Source of the DNA: Cerrena zonata
Taxonomy: Eukaryota > Basidiomycota > Agaricomycetes > Polyporales > Cerrenaceae
Reading direction: 5' to 3'
Assembly: GCA_038087015.1 (NCBI GenBank)
Contig: JASBNA010000006.1
Span: 1,888,744 to 1,952,743 of the forward strand
Length of the DNA: 64,000 nucleotides
Part shown: piece by piece, positions 20,401 through 27,869 of the stretch
How the letters are laid out: every line of letters begins with the position of its first letter
Numbering within the stretch: the first letter of the stretch is position 1
Program-made: the position numbers and the translations under genes
Notes under the pieces: model-generated
Told to the model about the DNA's origin: nothing
Database searches by the model: none
What the model saw: only the letters and a program-made list of their open reading frames with translations

Positions 20401-23400
20401 AAGAGAAGCCGGGTTATATTCCAGCCGTACAGACCATGCCAGTAAAACCTCCTGATATAACATGCAGTACAAAATGTGGAAAATGCAATAACTGCTTGAT
20501 CTTGGAATGCTGGTGGGACGAGTATAAAGAGATTGTGGATGAGCTTTTGTATTATTCCAACAGACATTCATGTCATAAAGGCTGTACGAATAATAAATAT
20601 GGTATATGTAAAGCTCGATTTCCAAGGACGGTATACCTTCTGACTACTATTGATCCCGATACAGGTGCAGTAAATATGAGAAAGGGAGAAGGGTGGATGA
20701 ACTGGTTCACACCGCTTGTCACATATCTTCTCAGATGCAATACAGACATTACACGACTACTGTCTGGAACCGCAGTCAAATCAGTTGTGGCCTACGTAAC
20801 TGATTATATTACCAAGTCTCCTCTCAAAACGCATGCAATATTTAGTGCGGTCCGCATGGTGTTTTCCAGGATGAATAATGATGATGGAAACCTTTTTTCG
20901 GCGGACAGGAAGGAAAGAGCTCGCAGCGCATTCACGCGTATTGTCAACGCATTGACTGCAAAGAGCGAAATAGGTGCTCCAATGGCTGCCTTGTATTTAT
21001 TGGGAAATCCGGATCATTACACTAGTCACAAATTCACGACGTGCTACTGGTATTTCTACATGCAGGAAGTTTTGGATGCATGGCCTCAATATAAGAAAGA
21101 CCTGACTTCTGCACAGAACGAGCATGGAAAAGTCCGCATCACTCGCAAGAATAAACGATACGTTGCTATATCACCCGTGCAGGATTATATGTATAGATCA
21201 GTGGAGCATGAACATGTCTCGTTGTATGAATGGATAAGTAGATCAGAAAAGTTGGCATTGCCAAAGGGTTATATGAAGAAAAAAGCTATGCAGGAGGAGG
21301 AACGCAACTTACACAAAGAGGAGCAAGAAGAGAAAGAGGAGGAAGAGGATATGAAAATACCTCCACCAATCAACCAGAAAAAAGGTGACAGAGAGGAAAA
21401 GTACTTTCACTTCATTGAACCGCATCCTCAAGCCTCCACACATGCTGCGCAGTTAGTGTCTGAGGCAAGAGCCAGAATTCCAAATTTTGTAGGTGGTAAT
21501 ATCCCTCGAAAAGACCAGGGGAATAGAGAAGAATATTGCCTGGTAATGCTAATGTTATTCAAGCCGTGGAGGAGTGGACTGGACCTCAAAGGCAAGGATG
21601 ATTCATGGGACGAGACCTTCGAAGGGTATGATTTCACATCGAGACAACAAGAAATAATGAAGTTCTTTCACATACGCTATGAATGTAACGATGCACGAGA
21701 CGATTACTCCGCCCAGAGGAAAGCCGGGAAGGCTGACATGCCAATGCCATTTGGACTAAGTGATGAGATGCAAGACCACTTAGATTCAGACAGAGGAGTA
21801 AGCGATCCAGGGATTGATAGCTTCGTCGCAGACCTGGACGATGACGATATGAATGAAAGAGTTGATGATAGGATCATTCAAATTGAGAACCAGATGGCAA
21901 TAGCAGAAGAATTGGTATATCAAGCGGGTGGGATGGATCCTATCAATACTCCTTTTACGGTTGATGTGGAAATTGAGAATGGTAGATCTCTACCGTCATC
22001 TGCATGGAAGAAAATGTTGGCTGCAAAGAAGGAGGCTATACTCCATGAGCGCGATATACAGGCGGCCGAGAAAGCAAAGCTTTTCCAAGATAGCAATAAA
22101 GATGCGGATACGGTGAAGCTTATTCAAAAGTCCTATCTCACAAAGTCATTTTCTGCTTCAGATCGCACTGAACAGAAACGAGTTGATAACATCGTTACAA
22201 CGTTTACATTGAACAAAGAGCAAGAAAGGGCGTTCCGTATCATTGCAAATCACGCTGTGGAACCGAATTCGAATCAATTGAAAATGTACCTCGGTGGTAT
22301 GGCAGGGACTGGGAAGTCTCAAGTGATAAAAGCGTTGATGAAGTTCTTTGCAGACAGGAAGGAGAGCCATAGGTTCATATGTGTGGCTCCCACCGGAACC
22401 GCAGCATCTCTTATCCAGGGCTCGACCTATCATTCAATCCTAAAGATAAATACGTTCAATGGGGATGAACCAAATGCAACAAACATGCAGAGCGTACAAA
22501 ATAGGCTGAAACGAATTGACTATCTATTTCTTGATGAGATATCCATGGTAAATCGACACGACTTCTACAACATATGCTCCAAGATGTGTAACGCAACGGG
22601 CAACAAGACAGTGCCGTTTGGTGGAATCAATATTATATGTGCAGGGGACTTTGCCCAACTCAAGCCAGTGGCAGGACATGCTCTATACAAGTCAGATCTT
22701 TCCGGAGTGATTCACAATACACATAGTCATATATTACAGGAGGAAGCTATTGCAGGTGCGATTTGGCATCAGTTCACTACTGTTGTAATTCTGAGACAAA
22801 ACATGCGGCAAAAAACACAGACAGAAAGGGACAGCAAATTTCGGAAGGCACTTGAAAACATGAGATACAAGGCATGTACACCAGGAGACATCACATTTTT
22901 GAGGTCGTTAGTTTGTAAACAGGGTACAAATAATGACCTGACTGACAGTAACTTTCGCAATGTCTCTATTATCACTGGGAGAAATAGCTATCGCGATAGA
23001 TTCAATGAGCTTGGTGTGGAGAGATTTGCTAGAGAAGCGGGTCAGACCCTCTTCACCTTCCATTCGTCTGATAGACTGAGCTCTAGTGCACCCAACAGAA
23101 AGAGTAGACGTCAGCTAACAGATCCGTGGCGAGGGTCAGATTTGATTCCTACCTCCCTTCAAGAGAGAATCTGGAAACTAAGTCCATGTCTAACGGAACA
23201 TCACCCTGGTCAATTGAAGATTTGTATAGGTATGCCAGTAATGGTAAAGTACAACGAAGCAACAGAATGTGGTGTGACCAATGGCACCGAGGCCGTCATT
23301 GTGGGCTGGAAGGAAGGAAATTTTGCCAAGAACAAGAAAATCCTTGAGATTCTCTTCGTCAAACTGAGCTCACCACCTGTACCTGTTAAACTGGACAATC

Positions 23401-24998
23401 TACCTGAGAATGTTGTTCCGATATCGCCGTTAAGTAAGATTATAAATTGTCGGATGCGCAATAACGAGGTTATTAGAATATCCCGCAGCCAAATACCTGT
23501 ATTGCCTAACTTTGGAATGACGGACTATGGCTCTCAAGGGAGAACAAGAGCATTCAATGTAGTTGACCTGCAAAACTGTGGCGGTCATCAGTCAGTATAC
23601 ACCTGTTTATCAAGAGGGTCCTCTGCTGACGGTACACTTATAATCCAACGTTTCGACCCTAGTAAGGTCAGCGGTGTAATGGATGGATATCTGCGACAGG
23701 AATTCAGAGAGCTTGAACTGATGGATGTAATCACGGAGATGAAATACGCTGAAAAGTTACCTCTGGAGATCAACGCCACTACACGCAGAGCGTTGATCCA
23801 TATGTTTAGAGAGTGGAAGGGTAGCCAGTATGTTCCTGAGAATACCCATGCTGCGATTCGTTGGTCAGAAAAAAGCCCTCTTGTGATTTCTGACCCTGAG
23901 GAAGATGCTGAGTTTAGACTTCATGATAGGGGTAGATCAGGGCGTGGGTCTCAATCTGAAATTACAAAAAAGCAGGTCGCACACAAGCATATACAACTCA
24001 ACCAGGTGGTGAATTTCATTCCAGCAAAAGGTAGCAAAGCACTTCCAGCAACAAGCAATGAACCAGGACGTAGAAAAGGGAGCAAGCCAAAGGTACCTGA
24101 AGCTAAGTCTGGAAAAATAGTGAATACAGCAACCAAGAAGTCGTCAGCCGTTACTACTCAACCGCCAAATAATAGTGAATTACAAGGATTTAAATGGAGA
24201 AATATGTCATGTGCATATGATAGTCTGTGGACCATATTTTTATCGGTATACAAGCAGGATAGCGCTCTTTGGAATAGGAATGTTCGGCAGAACAACCCTT
24301 ACCTTACATATTTTACACGATTGATGGAAGATGTTGGAAAGACGAACTTAACAATGGAGGAGGCAGGTGATGAATTGAGACGTATGTTACATACAAATAA
24401 TCCAGCTTCATTTCCTCTTGATATTGAGGGAACCGATATCTATGAACTATGTAAAGAAATGCTAATGCAGCCTCACTCCATGACGACACAGGCCGTTGTG
24501 TGTACAACTTGTAATATTGAAAGTATCAACGAGAATGCCGACGACATACTCTTGTGGCATTGTAGAAAAAAGGACTGGACGAATAGTGCCTACACAAATG
24601 TTTCGCAAAAGTATGCTACCTTACAGTCATGGCTACCCGTCATATTGAAGGAGCCACTGAGAAAGAAGTGCGGCCATTGTCGGTTAAGGCTGGAGCGCCA
24701 TACCACATATAATACCTTGCCCAGCTTTATGGCATTCCATATAGGTGATGCGAGTATCAGATTCGAGGAAGGACTTCTAATCCAAAAGCATACCTATCGT
24801 CTCTGTGGCATAATTTACTATGGCGACTTTCATTTCACCTCCCGCATCATCACCGAAGACGGAGACGTATTGTCTTATGACGGCATGCGTAATCAGGGAC
24901 AGTGTCAATTTGAGGGGAAGTTGGGTAAGATGCGTGTCACTGAGCTACATCGTCTTAGCGGTCGGAATAAGTCGGTTGCGATCTATTGTAAAACCTAG
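17409..24998 (+). CDS. Helitron-type Rep/helicase protein with C-terminal USP-like protease
   Basis: One intact intronless frame of 2,529 codons from ATG 17409. A hydrophobic stretch follows the start (STLVLLLLAYTLSIAYISAY), then a 45-bp in-frame repeat. The region around LPDKLYANIPLSVLKHRLSL and the paired CxxC motifs (CSDCE, CCVCG, CPGC) resembles the DUF6570-like N-terminal part of fungal Helitrons (SNALANGLWLGEVPEEL). The Rep domain has H939-L-H941 (HUH motif) and Y1129-VTD-Y1133-ITK, the two tyrosines of Helitron relaxases. A PIF1-like helicase follows: GGMAGTGKS near 1630, FLDEIS near 1708, late motifs TDYGSQGRT and YTCLSRGSS. The C-terminal part has NMSCAYDSLW (C2268 candidate nucleophile), CTTC...CGHC zinc-ribbon pairs and GDFHFTSRI (H2475), fitting a USP/C19-type peptidase. 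The lack of stops suggests recent activity. Confidence 0.93.
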   Translation: MKIRHFCPPVSTLVLLLLAYTLSIAYISAYNQYGQIVVLSEFGHSPGVPGVPSMTPPEVIIKRSEHISMTLPEVIIKRSEHISMTASEVFIKWSVYSHVTVEVTPECSMYLVRGRGRKNKTSFSTMLPIYCLVDSYCSFETQYHRDFTIRFGTMYIDSPIVRVCRANMLLHRYMYRRHDFAVHLCKLNIYSPIRIRIPEISPYHRSSLLPDQAVIFDNHLIRGGGKKVVKSRTWSAQELRTYTPDVPQRGVYVWDNYTPSSLLTLPDKLYANIPLSVLKHRLSLTQLTTVCIAHRFSSPNKQRVTLTKLIEYLDDHKCSDVGCSSFLTVFVKSTAAYPVANADRVAKVRRHNMEYKIRDQDRSRRGVEFPPSVPSQALMTQIIQSFCSDCESEKIEEAGCCVCGQLTLKRKLVDREESGIDLEVLERSSVTRKRRCNDSDPIEHCEGPVIDSSCKGICPGCINSLKSRKIPSNALANGLWLGEVPEELRDLYWTEKMLICRVTHNYCVVKVHSSGMHKLRANAVSHAMPIPKVYDVLPPPKKDIEDALAIIFIGPTPPSPEDYKRTPLLVRKSKVLKALNWLKLNHIDYADVGISHENLNQYEESVPPVYVMYQKAEDGSLDAKEATAVNNIDDDATNEGQCPFSVHGLTETQLTQWMKDDPTKIRAKAIQYFRNNGHVLGIGHSQSPESLYSNPQLYPKMFPWLFPYGLGGIGNPRGIKPVADNTHKRWMLMYHDKRFQMDPHFPLIAWNHQQIKKSATGGYLLAQKTSFNDISERLLNLNDSVLENIIERLEKEGHITPTTPEEQDCYSLLKDIDFVNAKVEGSTTSRKYMRNEIWSLISSLGSPSWFITFSPADINHPIALYMADKNETFNPVPKAYNDRVRLIAQNPVAGARFFHFMVKLFIRHVLGVGSNHRGLYGDTSGYYGTVEQQGRLTLHLHLLLWIRNGLTPQEIRDRMLDPTSTFQQRMIEYLEGVNVGEFLTGTMAEVEVKVDKLKEKPGYIPAVQTMPVKPPDITCSTKCGKCNNCLILECWWDEYKEIVDELLYYSNRHSCHKGCTNNKYGICKARFPRTVYLLTTIDPDTGAVNMRKGEGWMNWFTPLVTYLLRCNTDITRLLSGTAVKSVVAYVTDYITKSPLKTHAIFSAVRMVFSRMNNDDGNLFSADRKERARSAFTRIVNALTAKSEIGAPMAALYLLGNPDHYTSHKFTTCYWYFYMQEVLDAWPQYKKDLTSAQNEHGKVRITRKNKRYVAISPVQDYMYRSVEHEHVSLYEWISRSEKLALPKGYMKKKAMQEEERNLHKEEQEEKEEEEDMKIPPPINQKKGDREEKYFHFIEPHPQASTHAAQLVSEARARIPNFVGGNIPRKDQGNREEYCLVMLMLFKPWRSGLDLKGKDDSWDETFEGYDFTSRQQEIMKFFHIRYECNDARDDYSAQRKAGKADMPMPFGLSDEMQDHLDSDRGVSDPGIDSFVADLDDDDMNERVDDRIIQIENQMAIAEELVYQAGGMDPINTPFTVDVEIENGRSLPSSAWKKMLAAKKEAILHERDIQAAEKAKLFQDSNKDADTVKLIQKSYLTKSFSASDRTEQKRVDNIVTTFTLNKEQERAFRIIANHAVEPNSNQLKMYLGGMAGTGKSQVIKALMKFFADRKESHRFICVAPTGTAASLIQGSTYHSILKINTFNGDEPNATNMQSVQNRLKRIDYLFLDEISMVNRHDFYNICSKMCNATGNKTVPFGGINIICAGDFAQLKPVAGHALYKSDLSGVIHNTHSHILQEEAIAGAIWHQFTTVVILRQNMRQKTQTERDSKFRKALENMRYKACTPGDITFLRSLVCKQGTNNDLTDSNFRNVSIITGRNSYRDRFNELGVERFAREAGQTLFTFHSSDRLSSSAPNRKSRRQLTDPWRGSDLIPTSLQERIWKLSPCLTEHHPGQLKICIGMPVMVKYNEATECGVTNGTEAVIVGWKEGNFAKNKKILEILFVKLSSPPVPVKLDNLPENVVPISPLSKIINCRMRNNEVIRISRSQIPVLPNFGMTDYGSQGRTRAFNVVDLQNCGGHQSVYTCLSRGSSADGTLIIQRFDPSKVSGVMDGYLRQEFRELELMDVITEMKYAEKLPLEINATTRRALIHMFREWKGSQYVPENTHAAIRWSEKSPLVISDPEEDAEFRLHDRGRSGRGSQSEITKKQVAHKHIQLNQVVNFIPAKGSKALPATSNEPGRRKGSKPKVPEAKSGKIVNTATKKSSAVTTQPPNNSELQGFKWRNMSCAYDSLWTIFLSVYKQDSALWNRNVRQNNPYLTYFTRLMEDVGKTNLTMEEAGDELRRMLHTNNPASFPLDIEGTDIYELCKEMLMQPHSMTTQAVVCTTCNIESINENADDILLWHCRKKDWTNSAYTNVSQKYATLQSWLPVILKEPLRKKCGHCRLRLERHTTYNTLPSFMAFHIGDASIRFEEGLLIQKHTYRLCGIIYYGDFHFTSRIITEDGDVLSYDGMRNQGQCQFEGKLGKMRVTELHRLSGRNKSVAIYCKT
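17568..17690 (+). repeat. 45-bp tandem repeat inside the helicase N-terminus
   Basis: Two nearly identical 45-bp units (17568-17612 and 17613-17657) and a partial third encode M-T-x-P-E-V-I-I-K-R-S-E-H-I-S. Period 45 keeps the frame. It lies 50 codons after the first ATG, before any recognised domain. Confidence 0.85.
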
Positions 24999-25010
24999 AC
25001 AGTCGAAGAC

Positions 25011-25073
25011 GGGCGTTAAGAGGTTCGTGTAGGGCGTCTAGAGGTTCGTACTGGGCGTTTAGTGGTTCGTAGT
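25011..25073 (-). repeat. Iteron-like array 4 (three 21-bp units, inverted)
   Basis: Three units of exactly 21 bp (25011, 25032, 25053) read GGGCGTTAAGAGGTTCG, GGGCGTCTAGAGGTTCG and GGGCGTTTAGTGGTTCG plus spacers. They have the same orientation as array 3 and begin 13 bp after the helicase stop codon. No unit was seen to the right of this array. Confidence 0.9.
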
Positions 25074-25277
25074 AGAGGACTCTGTCGAGAATCTATTCAC
25101 TTCCAAAGAATGCAGATCGGTTGTGGGTAGCTACATGATGTTCACAGACATGAGGTAACAGCTTTATATTGCGTAACAACTATCGACAGTGAGATATGGG
25201 GAGCGGATACAAATGTTGCAAAAGGAATTCATCCAAGCTAAGATAATTCGCCTAAGCAAGATACATCGAGTACGTGC

Positions 25278-25779
25278 TCAGCACATGCTCTTCAGCCCAT
25301 GAAGGACCTTGATATATATCTTTTTTATGGCCTTCAAGAGGCCGCCCTGATGGAATGTATACTTTGGGGGTGTAGGAGGACCAAATGCATCAACCAACTA
25401 TAGAGATGTTAGGGAAATGGACCGAAGTCGATCGTTAATGCTACACACCTGAACATGGAAACTGTGGGGGATGTGCTGATCGAGGTCGACAGGCACTGGT
25501 GGCACTGGAGGAGGTGCAACGACTCCCTCAAAAGCCAATGGATGATATCCCTAATACATATAGTTAGTATGGACGAATTTGGCAAAGGAAATACAACGAC
25601 GCACCTCGAAATTATCGTAATAATTCACTGGCATCCCAGTTCCACCCACCCCAGCTCCTACTCCATTCCAACCTCCAAAAGCGGTGTTGGTTGGGAAATT
25701 CTTGAGGGATACATATTCAGTATGCACACAGAAGCAGTCATAGGATACTCACCGGCTCTTGATCAATCGGGGATACCAT
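25278..25779 (-). CDS. Small proline/glycine-rich protein, 114 residues, four exons
   Basis: The exons are 25753-25779 (MVSPIDQEP), 25605-25700 (NFPTNTAFGGWNGVGAGVGG and on), 25449-25550 (YHPLAFEGVVAPPPVPPVPV and on) and 25278-25397 (LVDAFGPPTPPKYTFHQGG and on, ending LHGLKSMC). All three introns are 51-54 bp with GTGxGT donors and AG acceptors, and all are phase 0, which makes a chance assembly unlikely. No signal peptide, membrane segment or known domain is visible. It is the first gene to the right of the mobile region and is transcribed toward it. Confidence 0.6.
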
Positions 25780-25833
25780 ATCGAGCTTGGGGATAGGTTA
25801 AATGGTTGTAGTGGAAGAGAATGTGGAGAAACC

Positions 25834-25899
25834 GGGCCGCGCGGCTCGTCATAAGTGGGCCGCGCGGCTCGTTGTACATCTTATCTTATCTTATCTTAT
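25834..25899. promoter_or_regulatory. Paired GC palindromes and TTATC microsatellite
   Basis: GGGCCGCGCGGCTCGT occurs at 25834-25849 and again at 25857-25872, 23 bp apart. Each contains the perfect palindrome GCCGCGCGGC. A short (TTATC)n run follows at 25880-25899. The block lies upstream of the 114-residue gene and between it and the 3' end of the F-box gene, so it could be a promoter operator pair. Confidence 0.5.
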
Positions 25900-25954
25900 G
25901 TTTTATCGCTTTGTTTGTTTGATTGTGAATATACTATTTTTTTAAATCTATCTA

Positions 25955-27497
25955 CTAGTACATTTTTAACGGATCCTGAGGAATCGTGTTCTGCCAGAAG
26001 TGGCCCACTCCCCAAGTTTCGTTCAGCCTACGCCAAATCACCTCTCTTAGACGAATCACTTCCAGCTCGGGTACAATTGACTGGAAATGAGTATTGCCGT
26101 CATCCGTGGTTATTTCTTCAGTCTGATGCAGCAATTTGAGTATTTTCGAGGGACGGTCACTGATTATGCTAAGATTCTTCAAGTGATGGCACTCGAGGAA
26201 GAGACGTCTCCAGTCGTCCATGAGCTCTTCATCGAGATGCGGATCGTTGACGTGGATGGTCTCGATGCGGTGTAAAGAGATGACGTGCAGAAACTTGTCC
26301 CACAGGATCCTTCGATTCTGCGAGGAAGCAGGTAGCCATATGTCAAAAGGGGTCTAGATCTATGTCAACCCTGTTTATAATACCGGGGTGGAACTGGTCT
26401 TCAGATAATTCGACCTTCACTGTGTCATCTATATTGCATAATGATATACTGTGAAATGTGAAGGGCTCCAAAACCTCCAGGATAATGCGCAGAAGCGCAG
26501 GGAGGTCCTGGATTCCGATTACTAGGCCGGGGACCGCGGGGACGGTAGACTTGAATCTAAGATTAAGCTGCTTTATGGAGGGAATATCCAAATTTTTGAG
26601 GAAAGAGCTATAATATTCACTGGTATGTGTGCCATATGGTGGTTGGAGAAATAGATGAGAGAGCCTCGGTAACACCAGTCTCTTTATCAAGGAGTCTGGG
26701 GTGTATTTGTTCGGCGTCGTTCCCTCCTGAAACAACACGTTCCGTATATGTAGGCACTCCAGTTGTGTCATCTGAGATAGGGAATCAATGAGTGTCGTAG
26801 ACCCGATGGCCGGGGGATATGTTGAAAGTTCCAGCTCGAGTAAGGTCGGGGCTAGTAGACATAGTGGAATGCTCGTAACGCAATTTGCCAAGGTCAATTT
26901 CTGAATTGAAGGGAATTTGCAATTCGCGAATATGTTTGGAAAGGAAATGACTCTCGACGACTCGTAATTGGTGAAAGAGGAAACCTGAATACGAAGAGAT
27001 CTTAGTGGAAGAATGGTAGAAGGTACCGCATCCAAGCTTCCAGACGGGGTATCCCACATTTCGAAGTCGATCGAGTATATGAGCTTCATGTTAGAGATAA
27101 TGTCGTCCAGCAAAGTTCTTTGATCCTTGGTCCATTGACTAGCTGTGATATGAAGCGGAGAATGTTTTTCAAGGACCAAAGAGCATTCTCTGACAAATAC
27201 CAGATGGTCTAAGTTGACTCTGGCCCAAAGTCGAGGTGTTTGCAAAGCCACCTCGCGCCAATGATGACAAACACCTACGATGGCAATCCATGTCGACGCC
27301 ATCATAGTTCTGTCGTCTTTTGAGGACCCATCTCCGCAAAATAAGAGTATCTCCGCAAGTAATTCCAGGGGTAAACGATTGATGGGGATGAGCGAATTCA
27401 GACGGTGTCGAAGGTCGATCACAGCCCGTAAGTGCTGCTCGATGTCATTTTCGATCTGATTTCTCGTCTCCTCGTCTCTTCCAGTTACGCGGAACAT
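25955..27497 (-). pseudogene. F-box/LRR-like protein interrupted by one frameshift
   Basis: From ATG 27497 the first 384 codons carry LNSLIPINRLPLELLAEIL and VCHHWREVALQTPRLWARV, the F-box layout of Agaricomycete F-box proteins, followed by leucine-rich segments. The frame stops at about 26343 right after a CCCCTTTT run. One base less in that run would continue into an open frame (DIWLPASSQNRRILWDKFLH and on, to a stop at 25955) that reads as normal LRR-type C-terminal sequence. The total would be about 515 residues, usual for the family. It may be a young pseudogene or a sequence error in the homopolymer. The expected role is as a substrate receptor of SCF ubiquitin ligase. Confidence 0.75.
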
Positions 27498-27869
27498 CCT
27501 ATATTATATTTGAGCAGAGGTGTATATTTTAGCGTTATGACGAAAGACAAATGACTTCACCTACAAGAAATCGGCGGCTTCCTGATGAAAGTCTGAGATC
27601 AAATAACGCTTTGTCCGTGACTGCGACTTGCGACTATTTTCATGCGCTACTATTAGTATCGTACGGAGGTATTGGTTATAGTCGTATTCTCAAGGTCAGG
27701 ATGCTGTCAAAATATCGTGCTGACCTTTTGAAGCTGCCAAAGTGTGGGAGTGGTTGCCAGAGAAAGGGAATGTCTCGCGTAGATTCGACTCTGGCGTCGT
27801 TCGGGTGTATCTTACCGATGCTACGCCTCTTTGAGAGAATCCATCATTCAGCTACACTTCAGTGTAAAC
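27498..27869. other. Divergent promoter region of F-box and dynamin genes
   Basis: About 370 bp between two divergent start codons. A 118-codon frame at 27551-27907 has no recognisable content and overlaps the start of the dynamin gene. Otherwise nothing was seen. Confidence 0.5.

Larger units (their letters stand above)
1..25080. mobile_element. Large Helitron-associated composite element with cargo genes (extends off the left edge)
   Basis: The region unites a Helitron-type replication protein, three ATP-grasp-like and three VESF genes, a JmjC-like gene, gene C and its relic, two further small or unknown genes, and four arrays of one 21-bp repeat. None of these families or the repeat recurs in the remaining 39 kb, which supports a boundary near 25.08 kb. 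A true Helitron end (TC at the 5' end, hairpin and CTRR at the 3' end) could not be placed with confidence. It may be one giant element, or several nested elements of one family. Confidence 0.65.

Noticed and set aside
25834..25960. The GC palindromes as a Helitron 3' hairpin with CTAG/T at about 25956
   Set aside because: The spacing from the palindrome to CTAG is far longer than the usual about 10 bases and array 4 ends well before; not enough to call a terminus.
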